Shown piece by piece: positions 30,976 through 40,700 of a stretch of DNA of 64,000 nt (the stretch's first letter is position 1; each line of letters begins with the position of its first letter). Source of the DNA: a bacterium (GTDB lineage: Bacteria > SZUA-182 > DTGQ01); contig JBFLZW010000069.1 in the NCBI GenBank assembly GCA_040755755.1, positions 57,642-121,641 of the forward strand, in the 5' to 3' direction. The position numbers were made by a program, and so were the translations under genes. The notes beneath the pieces were generated by a model. The model searched no databases and had not been told where the DNA came from. It was given only the letters and a program-made list of their open reading frames with translations.

Positions 30976-32571
30976 ATGCAGGTTAAAAAATCAGCCACTT
31001 TGTCTTTCCGTGTCTTTATTCTTATTCTCTTTTCCCTGGGACAGGTCTCGTGCCGGAATAAGGATAAAAAGGTACCTGCCCGATCATTCGGAGGCACCCT
31101 TACTATCGGCAAGATTACCAGCTCAAATACTACCTTAAATCCTCTCCTGGAGACCACTGGCGTCTCAGCCCATCTGGTAAATATCATATTCGATGGCCTG
31201 GTCAGACTGGGGGAAAAAGGCGAAATCCTGCCATGCCTGGCGGATTCCTGGGAGATCGGTGAAGGAGGCCGGGAATTTACCTTTCACCTCAGAAAGGGGG
31301 TAAAGTTCCATGATGGTCACCCGCTTACCGCCGATGACGTAGCATTTACTCTGGATCTGGTCAGAGACCGTCAGGTAATGAACGATCTTATCTGTATTAC
31401 TAGTCAAATTCAGGAAATAAAAATCAGGGATCCCTATACGATCAGTATTCACCTGGACAAGCCTTCAGCCTCTTTTATCCATGGACTGACTCTGCGCATC
31501 GTACCCAGGCATCTTCTTCAGGATAAGGATATCCGCACTGCTCCATTCAATTATCATCCGATAGGCACCGGTCCCTTTCGTTTCGTCCGATGGGCTTCGG
31601 ACAGGATCGAGCTTGGGGCGAATGAGGAATACTTTCTCGGAAGGCCGCATCTTGACCGGATTGTGGTAAGAATGTTCGCCAGTCAGCGCCTTATCTGGGC
31701 AAACCTGATGAAGGGAGATATCGATGCCTTTGAGCTTCTCCAATCCGACTCATACGAGATCGTTACAAGAATTTCCTCTTTCAATGTCTACTCCGCCTTG
31801 CGACCTTACTATTATCTCATCGGTTTTAATATGACCAATCCTCTGTTTCAGGACAAAAGAGTCCGCCAGGCACTGAATTACGCCATAGATAAAAAGGGCA
31901 TTATCAGCAGGGTATTACACGGGAGAGGGAAGGTTTCATCAGGCACCGTCTTCCCCGGTTCCTGGGCTTTTGATGACAGGATTGGGCCATACCCGTATGA
32001 TCCTCGCAAGGCCGTGCAGCTCCTGAAAGATGCGGGATGGCAGGATACCGATGATGATCACATCCTGGATAGAGGCAAGCAGCCCTTTGAATTTCATCTC
32101 CTCCTGCCCGAAGGTCATGATGAGCTTGAAACCGCCTCTCTCATGATTATGGAGCAGTTATCGAATATCGGAGTAAAGGCTATGGTAAGAAAGCTGCCCG
32201 TGAACATTTACAGCCAGGAGCATCTTTTTGCCAGGAAGTTTGAAGCTGCCTTCACGTATGCCCTCGCCGGCAGTGATCCTGATAAAAATTATCAGTTCTG
32301 GCACTCCTCACAGATCAAGGCAGGGCTTAATTTCTCTTCGTATCATAATCCCAGGATCGACCTGTTGCTTGACCAGGGCAGAAATACCCTCGACCAGGAG
32401 CAGAGAAAAAGCATCTACCGGCAATATCAGGAGGAGATGCTGGATGATCCTGCGGGTATATTTCTTTTCTGGCGGGAGTATCTTCTTGGTGTAAGCAAAA
32501 AATTTGGCGGGGTAGAGATCTCTTCGTATGGAGTATTCAATAACATCCGCGAGTGGCACATGCTCCAATGA
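30976..32571 (+). CDS. Peptide ABC transporter substrate-binding lipoprotein (family 5)
   Basis: A 531-residue extracellular solute-binding protein of the DppA/OppA type. A lipoprotein-like signal peptide ends GQVSC (Cys about 27). Family motifs include LADSWEIGEGGREFTFHLRKGVKFHDG (read in two parts: LADSWEI and FTFHLRKGVKFHDG), a PIGTGPFRF block, DKRVRQALNYAIDK and the C-terminal SSYHNPRIDLLLDQGR. It would bind peptides or related solutes in the periplasm. The permease and ATPase genes are not adjacent, so it may use a shared transporter or act as a receptor. It follows the RiPP-like unit, separated by a terminator; a link to the peptide is only a possibility. Confidence 0.9.
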   Translation: MQVKKSATLSFRVFILILFSLGQVSCRNKDKKVPARSFGGTLTIGKITSSNTTLNPLLETTGVSAHLVNIIFDGLVRLGEKGEILPCLADSWEIGEGGREFTFHLRKGVKFHDGHPLTADDVAFTLDLVRDRQVMNDLICITSQIQEIKIRDPYTISIHLDKPSASFIHGLTLRIVPRHLLQDKDIRTAPFNYHPIGTGPFRFVRWASDRIELGANEEYFLGRPHLDRIVVRMFASQRLIWANLMKGDIDAFELLQSDSYEIVTRISSFNVYSALRPYYYLIGFNMTNPLFQDKRVRQALNYAIDKKGIISRVLHGRGKVSSGTVFPGSWAFDDRIGPYPYDPRKAVQLLKDAGWQDTDDDHILDRGKQPFEFHLLLPEGHDELETASLMIMEQLSNIGVKAMVRKLPVNIYSQEHLFARKFEAAFTYALAGSDPDKNYQFWHSSQIKAGLNFSSYHNPRIDLLLDQGRNTLDQEQRKSIYRQYQEEMLDDPAGIFLFWREYLLGVSKKFGGVEISSYGVFNNIREWHMLQ

Positions 32572-33052
32572 GCGTGGGTGGTACACCGCAAAATCTCCCA
32601 AAAACTCACATGCACTTGATTTACTTCAACCTTTATCGAAAACAGGCAGTTTCTTTGGTTAAAAAAATACTCAATCTCATTTCCCTCCGATTAACTGACC
32701 CCCCCATGCCGAAAAATCATTTAGCAGTCAATTAAAGGGAAAGGGTGCAAGGCGGAAGTTTAAAACTGAAATTATCCCTGCCCCTACTCCATGGTGAATG
32801 ATTTTACCTAGATAATTTCACGAATTTTACTGATACCACACTGGCCTACCCCGGAGGGCCGAGTGAAGAGCACAGGACCCTCTATGGATGAGCTTTGTCG
32901 TTTCGCCAGTCGAATTCTCTTGACATATCATCCTCAGAATGGAATAAAGGTACAGCTAGATTTTCTCTCCATGTCTCCGACATCGTTTAAACTCATTCAA
33001 TTAGATATGGTTAATTTCAACCTTTTACCAGGAAAAATAAGGAAGTAGAAAA
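32572..33052. other. Intergenic region before pilM
   Basis: About 480 bases without a convincing gene. A 61-codon frame from a GTG at 32863 runs to 33048 but has atypical composition for a protein and no known match. A promoter candidate lies at 32920-32948. Confidence 0.45.
32920..32948 (+). promoter_or_regulatory. Predicted sigma-70 promoter for pil operon
   Basis: TTGACA (32920-32925), 17-base spacer, AATAAA (32943-32948; 4 of 6 matches), about 105 bases before the pilM ATG. Confidence 0.35.
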
Positions 33053-34114
33053 ATGGGGCCTTTCAGGAAAAAGGAATTAATCGGGCTGGACATCGGTACC
33101 AATTCCCTTAAGCTGGCCCAACTGAAAAAGAATGCCAAGGGGTATGAGCTGGTCAAGGCGGGGTTAAAACCCTTGCCTCAGGGAGTTATTTCCGAAGATG
33201 AGATTCTGGACAAGCAGGTGGTCATCGAGGCCATCAGACAATTGGTCCAGGAGCAAAAGATCTCCATTAAAAATGTTGCCACCTCGGTGTCCGGGCGATC
33301 AGTAATTATCAAGAGAATCAAGCTGCCGGCTATGAGTGAAGATGAGCTGATGGAATCCATCCTCTTCGAGGCCGAGCAGTATATCCCCTTCGATATCAAT
33401 GATGTCAGTCTGGATTTTCAGATCATGCAGAATGCTCTCAAAAAAGATGAAGGGGAGATGGATGTCCTCCTGGTAGCGGTTAAAAAGGAGCGCATCCAGG
33501 ATATGGTATCGATCATTACCAAGGCCGGCCTTAATCCTTCGGTCATCGATATCGATGTATTTGCTCTGGAAAACCAGTATGAGCTGAATCATGCTCAGGA
33601 GTCGGGCAATTATGTAGTTCTGCTCGATATTGGTGCTGATACCATGAATATGAATATCTTATGGGAAGGGGGAACGGTCTTTACCCGTGATGCCTCACTG
33701 GGAGGAAATGATTACTCCAAGATTCTGCAAACCAGCCTGGGACTGGACTTCGCTCAGGCCGAAAAGCTGAAGCAGGGAGAAAGTGTCGAGGGGGTTGCAG
33801 CGGACCAGGTGGTTCCATTGCGGGAGAGTTTTTATGAGGAAATTTTCTCGGAAATTCAGCGGTCCTTTGATTATTTTCGGGCTACGGCGGACAATATTCC
33901 GATAACCAAAATTCTGCTCAGTGGAGGCACATCCAAAGCAGATGGGATCGATCTGGCTCTGGCCCACCGGTTTGAAGTGGAAGTGGAAAAGGTTAACCCT
34001 TTTCGGAAAATCCAAATCAATTCGAATCAATTTGACACCAACTGGCTAACCTCCGTGGCTCCCACGATGGCCGTGGTTGTCGGATTAGCCCTCAGAAGGA
34101 TGGATGACCGTTGA
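33053..34114 (+). CDS. pilM: Type IV pilus assembly protein PilM
   Basis: A 353-residue actin-like ATPase-fold protein. It starts GPFRKKELIGLDIGTNSLKL (phosphate-1 motif), has GRSVIIKRIKLPAMSEDEL, the conserved EAEQYIPFDINDV, the phosphate-2 type LLDIGADTMNMNI and the adenosine motif LSGGTSKADGI. PilM sits in the cytoplasm and binds the short N-terminal tail of PilN, linking the inner-membrane alignment complex to the motor. The pilN start overlaps its stop. It opens the pilMNOPQ operon. Confidence 0.95.
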   Translation: MGPFRKKELIGLDIGTNSLKLAQLKKNAKGYELVKAGLKPLPQGVISEDEILDKQVVIEAIRQLVQEQKISIKNVATSVSGRSVIIKRIKLPAMSEDELMESILFEAEQYIPFDINDVSLDFQIMQNALKKDEGEMDVLLVAVKKERIQDMVSIITKAGLNPSVIDIDVFALENQYELNHAQESGNYVVLLDIGADTMNMNILWEGGTVFTRDASLGGNDYSKILQTSLGLDFAQAEKLKQGESVEGVAADQVVPLRESFYEEIFSEIQRSFDYFRATADNIPITKILLSGGTSKADGIDLALAHRFEVEVEKVNPFRKIQINSNQFDTNWLTSVAPTMAVVVGLALRRMDDR

Positions 34115-34680
34115 TCAGAATCAACTTGCTTCCCCAAAAAAAGAAAGCTCTTGCTGTCGGGCGGGAATTGATGACCGGAGTCATCTTCCTGGTACTGCTG
34201 ATCGGAGCAGGGACTCTGTGGTATTATCAGTTGAATTTTAAGATCAAGAGTCTCCAAAACCAGATCAGTGAGACGAAACAGAAAATCGAGACATCTCAGG
34301 TCGAGATGGAGAAAATCAATAAGCTGAAAGAAGAGAAAAAGGAAGTGGAGAAAAAGCTCAACCTTATTAAGGAGTTGAAATCGAAGCAAAAAGGCCCTGC
34401 TCCATTACTGAATCAGCTTTCCCTGATCATCCCGGATGAAACATGGCTCTCCTGCCTGGCCACGAAGGGGCCCCAGCTTACTCTGGAGGGAATGTCACTG
34501 ACGGCCAATAATGTGGCTGACTTTATGAAGAGCCTTGAGAACACCAGGGTGCTGACCCAGATAGAGCTGGATAAAACCGAGCAGGAATCCATGGCCGATA
34601 ACAAAAAGGTACAAAGGTTCAAGATCACCTGCAACCTTACTGATTCGAACTCTCAAGATTCGAATTCTCAAGTGAAATAA
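34111..34680 (+). CDS. pilN: Type IV pilus assembly protein PilN
   Basis: A 189-residue inner-membrane protein. The PilM-binding tail is IRINLLP at the very N-terminus, followed by one membrane helix (GVIFLVLLIGAGTLWYYQL), a charged coiled coil (KQKIETSQVEMEKINKLKEE) and a ferredoxin-like periplasmic domain. The start is a TTG at 34111 overlapping the pilM stop (TTGA), which restores the N-terminal motif. It pairs with PilO in the alignment complex. Confidence 0.93.
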   Translation: MIRINLLPQKKKALAVGRELMTGVIFLVLLIGAGTLWYYQLNFKIKSLQNQISETKQKIETSQVEMEKINKLKEEKKEVEKKLNLIKELKSKQKGPAPLLNQLSLIIPDETWLSCLATKGPQLTLEGMSLTANNVADFMKSLENTRVLTQIELDKTEQESMADNKKVQRFKITCNLTDSNSQDSNSQVK

Positions 34681-34714
34681 GCAGATACGTACGTCCGGAG
34701 AAGGTGAAAGATCT

Positions 34715-35368
34715 ATGAACATAAAGGCTCTCAACAACAAGCTGGCTTCCCTGCCTCGGGGGAAAAAAATTCTGCTCCTGGTCTCTGTCAGCGTGATGGT
34801 CGGTACTTTTTGGTACTATACTCTTCTGGGGCCCAAACAGGCTGAAATCAGCCGGATGAACGATGAACTCGCCAGCCTGAACAAGGCATTGAAAGAGAAT
34901 CAGGAGGTCTGCAAAAACATCCCGGCCTTTCAGCAGGAGGTAGAAAAAGTCCGGCAGGATTTTCTTCTCGCTCAGATCCAATTACCCACGGAAAAGGAAA
35001 TCCCCACCCTCCTGAAAAAAATTGCTGACCTGGGAAGTAATGCCGGGCTTGAATTCGCGCTTTTCAAGCCGCAGGCAGAAGTCAAGAAGGAATTCTACCA
35101 GCAGCTCCCTATCGATATCAAGGTACGGGGGCCCTACCACAACGTAGCCAATTTCTTTCAGCTCATCAGTGCCCTGGACCGTATTGTCAACATTGAAGAA
35201 TTTAATATGGGAAACCCTCAATTCACGGGTAATCTTGTCACTCTCGAAACCACGTGTGTCGCTACCACCTATCGGTTCCAGCCGAACGCTTCGCCGGAAG
35301 GCAAGCAGCAGCAGGAAGGTGCCTCTTCAGGACAAGGAGAAACAGATGCAGGAACACAGCAAGAATAG
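34715..35368 (+). CDS. pilO: Type IV pilus assembly protein PilO
   Basis: A 217-residue inner-membrane protein with a short cytoplasmic start, one helix (ILLLVSVSVMVGTFWYYTLL), a coiled coil (residues about 45-90) and a periplasmic domain with the typical QLPTEKEIPTLLKKIADLG and PIDIKVRGPYHNVANFFQLIS (read as IDIKVRGPYHNVANFF). It dimerises with PilN and contacts PilP. The Gln/Gly-rich C-terminus overlaps the start of pilP by 23 bases. Confidence 0.93.
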   Translation: MNIKALNNKLASLPRGKKILLLVSVSVMVGTFWYYTLLGPKQAEISRMNDELASLNKALKENQEVCKNIPAFQQEVEKVRQDFLLAQIQLPTEKEIPTLLKKIADLGSNAGLEFALFKPQAEVKKEFYQQLPIDIKVRGPYHNVANFFQLISALDRIVNIEEFNMGNPQFTGNLVTLETTCVATTYRFQPNASPEGKQQQEGASSGQGETDAGTQQE

Positions 35369-35789
35369 AAAACCGCTTATTATTCTTCTCTTTCTCCCGC
35401 TGGTTTTCGGAATGTCGCCGGTGGAGATCGACCCGGTGGGGAAAATACGGGATCCTTTCAAATCACCTTTTGCCGTAGAGCTTATGCGGGCTCCGGAACT
35501 GCCTTCCTCGCCGCTCCTCAACTATGACCTTCCCGAGCTCAAACTCGTCGGCATTGTCTGGGGGGAACTGGGGAGAGCAGCCGTTGTGGAGGCACCCGAT
35601 GGAAAATGTTATCTGGTTAAAAGGGGTGAAGAGATTGGCAAAATGAAGGGGAGAGTCATCGAGATCGGTAACGATCACATCAACATTCAGACCATAGTAA
35701 CGGACTATCTGGGAAGGACAAAGACGGAAGAGACTACAGTCAGACTCTACAAAGAAGGGACCCCTGTTCCTGCTGTCGTCAGCAGATAA
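35346..35789 (+). CDS. pilP: Type IV pilus assembly protein PilP
   Basis: A 147-residue protein with a hydrophobic N-terminus (KPLIILLFLPLVFGMSP). The usual lipobox Cys is absent, so it may be anchored by an uncleaved helix or be secreted. The periplasmic beta domain has the typical RDPFKSPF and LPELKLVGIVWGELGRAAVVE-like pattern (LKLVGIVW, then ARRG-like VKRGEEIGKMKGRVIEI). It connects PilN/PilO with the secretin PilQ. The ATG at 35346 follows AAGGAGA and overlaps pilO. Confidence 0.9.
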   Translation: MQEHSKNRKPLIILLFLPLVFGMSPVEIDPVGKIRDPFKSPFAVELMRAPELPSSPLLNYDLPELKLVGIVWGELGRAAVVEAPDGKCYLVKRGEEIGKMKGRVIEIGNDHINIQTIVTDYLGRTKTEETTVRLYKEGTPVPAVVSR

Positions 35790-35958
35790 AAGTGCGGCAG
35801 GATAGAGGAGGGGATGATCTCGTGCAAGCGGATTGGATACGATCGATTATCCATGAGAGAGACCGGAAAATTTCAAAGGTGAAAAACGGCACCTGAGCGA
35901 CCATACCAATATTCGTCTTGGGTGGAGGGGGACACCCTGTCCCGCAAGGGGGAAGAGA
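35790..35958. other. Spacer between pilP and pilQ
   Basis: About 170 bases, longer than the other spacers of the operon. It ends with CAAGGGGGAAGAGA before the pilQ ATG. No terminator seen. Confidence 0.4.
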
Positions 35959-37692
35959 ATGGATTCCAGATGGGGATGTAATCGGCTGAAAACCCAAGCC
36001 AAAGTAATCCTGATCCTGTTCCTGTGCTGCCAAGGAAGCGCTTGCAGTTTCGGTAACCGCAAAACCGCCAATGCAATACCTCCCAAGCCAGCATCCACTT
36101 GGGAAGTCAATAAGACTCAAAATAATTCAAATTCATCACCGGATCGAGCATCGGGAGCTGCTGCAGGGCTGGACTCGACAACCCAGGCGGCAGCCGCCGG
36201 TAATTTATCCTCACCCGCTTCCGGCTCCGCAGATCAGTACCTTTCACGAGAGCCGATCCTGGAGCAGGACATCTCAACCGAGCCGGTCCTGGAGCGGGAT
36301 ATCATCCGGTCATCCAGCCGGGCTTCAACCAGAGGCAATTCTTCTCAGCATGATGATGCCAGGTTTCTTTCCGTCAAGTCCGCTCATGACCAAAATCCTT
36401 CGAAAGCTGCGGCCTCCCAGCCCGTTCCTCAAAAAGTTTATCACGGCAAGCCTATTTCGCTTGATTTTCAGGATGCGGATATCAGGTCGGTGCTTCGGAT
36501 CATCGGCGAAGTCAGCAATCACAATCTGGTTGTTGATCCGGACGTCAAGGGAAGGGTTACGGTCACCCTCCAGAATCCGGTTCCGTGGGATCAGGCACTG
36601 GATATTATTCTCAAGACCAACCAGTTGGCCATGAGAATGGAAAACAACATCATCCGGATAGAGACTCACAAAACCTACATGGAAGAGGAAGATGCCGTAG
36701 TGAAGGCCATTCTGGCCAAGCAGTTGGCCGAGCAGACACAGAAAAACAGCCGGCCGCTGAAGACGGAAATTATCCGGGTCAATTATGCCCAGGCCAGCAA
36801 ACTCAAAGAGCAGATCAGCCCTATCCTCAGCGATCCCAAGGGATTGCAGGAACCCTCATCCATCATTGTGGATGAGCGGACCAATTCCCTGATCGTTAAG
36901 GACCTGCCGGAGAATCTTGCCAAGATCAAGGAAGTCCTGGCCAATCTGGACCGGGAGACCCCGCAGGTCATGATTGAAACCCGGATTGTTGAAACCAGCA
37001 AAGCCTATATGAAGGAACTGGGCATCCGGTGGGGTGGAGAATATGGAAAGCAAACCAATTATCGCTTCCCCCGGACCATTGGTATTTCGGGAGGTCTCAA
37101 CGACAGCTATGCAGTCAACCTCTCCAATAAAAATGATGCCTTTGGAGGCATCGGATTCAATCTGGGACATATCAATAATCTCGTCAAGCTCAACTTCGAG
37201 CTTGAATCCATGGAGTCTCAAGGCAAGGGGAGAATCGTTTCCAATCCCCGAATCGCCACCCTGGATAATGAAAAGGCGGAAATCAAAAGCGGGTCTCAGA
37301 TTCCTTACCCATCCGTGGACAAGGATGGAAATCCCTCCACCAAATTTATCGATGCGGTAATCAAACTGGGAGTCACTCCTCATATTACCCCGAACGAATA
37401 CATCACCCTGGAGATTGAGGCGGATAAGAGCGAACCGAATTGGGCTCAGACGGTAAATGGCGTCCCGGCAATTACCACCCGGACAGCTACCACCAAGCTG
37501 ATTGTCAGGGACGGAGACACCACGGTAATCGGAGGGCTCTATCAGCGCACTCAGCAGCAGAGTGAGCGGAAAGTGCCCTGGTTTGGCAATATTCCCGGCA
37601 TCAGGTGGCTCTTTAGATCACAGGGTGCTGTTGAAAACTACGACGAGTTGCTGATCTTTATTACCCCCCGGATTGTGAAAAAAAACGGTTAG
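35959..37692 (+). CDS. pilQ: Type IV pilus secretin PilQ
   Basis: A 577-residue outer-membrane secretin, shorter than many PilQ proteins because no AMIN domains are visible. After a hydrophobic export signal (VILILFLCCQGSAC) there is a 130-residue low-complexity Ser/Ala/Pro segment, then the secretin N-terminal domain (ISLDFQDADIRSVLRIIGEV, NLVVDPDVKGRVTVTLQNPV), an N1 domain (YAQASKLKEQISPIL, SLIVKDLPENLAKIKEVL) and the beta-barrel domain ending FRSQGAVENYDELLIFITPRI. It forms the pore for the pilus. Eleven bases before the ATG is GGGGGAAG. Confidence 0.94.
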   Translation: MDSRWGCNRLKTQAKVILILFLCCQGSACSFGNRKTANAIPPKPASTWEVNKTQNNSNSSPDRASGAAAGLDSTTQAAAAGNLSSPASGSADQYLSREPILEQDISTEPVLERDIIRSSSRASTRGNSSQHDDARFLSVKSAHDQNPSKAAASQPVPQKVYHGKPISLDFQDADIRSVLRIIGEVSNHNLVVDPDVKGRVTVTLQNPVPWDQALDIILKTNQLAMRMENNIIRIETHKTYMEEEDAVVKAILAKQLAEQTQKNSRPLKTEIIRVNYAQASKLKEQISPILSDPKGLQEPSSIIVDERTNSLIVKDLPENLAKIKEVLANLDRETPQVMIETRIVETSKAYMKELGIRWGGEYGKQTNYRFPRTIGISGGLNDSYAVNLSNKNDAFGGIGFNLGHINNLVKLNFELESMESQGKGRIVSNPRIATLDNEKAEIKSGSQIPYPSVDKDGNPSTKFIDAVIKLGVTPHITPNEYITLEIEADKSEPNWAQTVNGVPAITTRTATTKLIVRDGDTTVIGGLYQRTQQQSERKVPWFGNIPGIRWLFRSQGAVENYDELLIFITPRIVKKNG

Positions 37693-37717
37693 CCCTTATT
37701 TGAGGAGAGATGGAAAG

Positions 37718-40700
37718 ATGGCCGAGAATATTCCTGCAAAATCAATCCTGACATTGGTAGCATCGATGGTGCTCGTTATCAATTCCTTCCTCGTAACCTC
37801 GTGCAGCAAGACTCCTTCAGACGATGCTCCGGGTAAAAGTGAACAGAATATTACTCCCGGCGGTTCTGCTGATACAACCGGAATGAGTGCTATCAGATTG
37901 TCTTCAGAGAATGGCAATACGGTCATTGGTATCAACAGCAACCTGGAGATCAGAGTAGACCTGATGACCAAGAGCGGCCAGCCGGTGAATGGCAAGACGA
38001 TAATAAACTTTGAACTGAGTGATCCGACACGGGGCAGGATTACCAGCCCGGCCATAATCAGCGAAGGAAGCGGAACGGTTAATTTTATTTCGAAGGATAG
38101 CGAAGGGATCGTCACCCTTACCGCCAGCAACGAAAAAGGGGATATCAAGGGAACCCTTGATATTCAGGTTTCCGATGTTCCTCCGCCAGCGACATTGGAC
38201 ATCAGCGCCGACCCTCCCCGGATATCGATCAGGGGAACATCGCACATCATCGCGACTGTATTGGATAAGAATGGCAATTCAGTAAAGGATGGAACACAAG
38301 TTAATTTCATGGTCAGCAAAGATGCCTACGGTACAGTAACTGAAAGCGCCTTGACTATCAGCGGGAAAGCATCGGCTACCTTCACGGCTGCTGAAACTTC
38401 CGGCGAAGTTGAAATTACCGCCACATCCGGCTCAGCATCAGAGACTACTCAAGTAACCATTGCCAGCGCCGATGTAGGAAGCATAGAGTTTGTATCGGCA
38501 GTACCGAATATCGTGGGCTTGAAGGGAGCGGGACAGGTCGAAGTTTCAGCGGTTACTTTTTTGGTTAAAAACAGCCAGGGAACTCCTGTCCAGGATGCCC
38601 AGAGCGTATATATTGAATTATTTGGTCCGGGCGGCGGAGAGTACCTTGAAGAGGTCGGTCGGGAAACAATTACCGTCAGCACGGAAAATGGTGCAGCCAG
38701 AGTGAATTTTCACAGCGGGGTAATTCCCGGGCCGGTGACACTCAGAGCAACCGTGACCGCCGCGGGAGGAAACAAACTGTCAACCTCTTCGGGAATAATT
38801 TCCGTAGGTGGCGGGAAACCTACGGAGAGCCAGTTCTCTCTATCCGCTTCCGTCTTGAATCTTGAAGGTCTGGCGTATGATGGAATCGAATCGAAGATAA
38901 ACATCAATCTCGCCGACCGATATGGCAATGTCGAGGTTCTGGAGGGAACGACGGTCTCCTTCTATACCGAGAGCGGGGGTATCTCCCGGTCGGTAGCCAT
39001 GAATAAAACAGGCTCCGGATCGGTTACTTACCGGACTCAGCGCCCCATTCCTCATAAAACTCTTCCTGAACAGTCCGAGATTGACTTTATGGATCAACTC
39101 CATTCCCTGTTCAATATTCCAATGAACTATACCGATCCTAACAGCCCGAATCCCCGCGATGGTCTGTGTACGATTATCGCCGTTGTTGACGGGGAGGAAG
39201 AGTTCACCGATCGGAATGCGAATGGACAGTATGACCCCAATGAACCATTTATCGATTCATATAGTGATATTTTTATCGACATGGACGACGACAACTCCAT
39301 TGATGAAGAATTTGAAGACCTGGTAATTGACCAGAACAACAATGCAGTATTTGATGGAGAAAACGGGCGCTGGGATGGAAATAAAAAAATTTATAAAGCC
39401 ATCAATCTGCTGATTACCGGCGAACCATCAATCCATACCGATATTCATACCCAGCTGAGTTCGGTCCCGAATGGTATCGTTACCAGTAAAAGCTCACTGG
39501 TTTTCCATGTATTTATCGGCGATCGTAATTTCAATATCCCGATTGGAGGAACATCCTTTTCCATCTCGACTGATAAGGGTAAATTAAGCGGGACAAAATC
39601 CTATATATTTGGAAATACCTGCTCCACTGCCGGAGGGCCAATCTTTTCCTATGTCCTGTCGTATGAAAACGAGAAAGACCCGCCATCGATGGCTGAAGTG
39701 ACTATGAGCCTGTCCTGGAAGGGACAGACGAAATCATTGAGCTGTGCCGTACCGGTAGGTCCGGCCTCAAGCGGACCGGTGAACATCGTCAGCGACGATG
39801 TCGGAAGCATCGAGTTCGTATCGGCAACCCCTGCAGCTATCGGGCTGAAAGGATTAGGACAGGTTGAAATTTCAACGGTTACTTTCCTGGTTAAGAACAA
39901 TAAGGGAACTTTTATCCAGGATCCCCAGGATGTAAGCTTTGAGCTCTTTGGACCTGGTGGCGGAGAGTATCTTGAGGAAGGAGACCCGAATATTAATCAG
40001 GGCAAAACAGCCACAGTCAGCTCAGAAGGGGGTATGGCCAGAGTGAATGTTCACAGCGGTATAATTCCCGGCACCGTGACACTCAAGGCAACCGTAGCAA
40101 TGGCAGGAGGCACCACCCTGACGGCGTATTCAGGGACAATTTCCATAGGGGGAGGAAAACCTTCGGAAAGCCATTTTTCGCTGTCGGCAGTTAGTCCCCT
40201 GACCCCACCCCACCCCTACGTCTCAGGCGGTCCTCTCAATCTCCCGGGACTGGCTTTTGATAATTTCATATCAGAAATATGGGTTCATCTGGCTGACCGC
40301 TATGGCAATGTCGAAGTCCTGGAGGGAACGACGGTGTCCTTCTACAGCGAGGCAGGCGGTATCAACCGGTCGGCGGCCCTGGATCAAAGCGGTTCCGGGG
40401 TAGTTACCTTTAGAACCCAGGACCCTGTTCCGTATAAGACACTCCCGAAAGAGTATGAAATCACCTTTATGAACCGATTAAATTCTCTGTTCGGTATTCC
40501 TATTGACATCACTGATCCTGAGAGTCCAAATCCACGGGATGGCCTGTGCACGATTGTCGCGGTCGTCGATGGGGAAGAGGAGTTTACCGATACCAATGCC
40601 AACGGGCAATTTAACCCCACCGAACCCTTTGTCGATACCTATGACGATATTTTTATTGATATGGATGATGATAATATCATTAATACGAATTTTGAAGATT

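Noticed and set aside
32863..33048. 61-codon frame just before pilM starting at GTG
   Set aside because: A passable GGAGGG lies upstream, but the composition is not protein-like for a pil-associated gene and no family is known.
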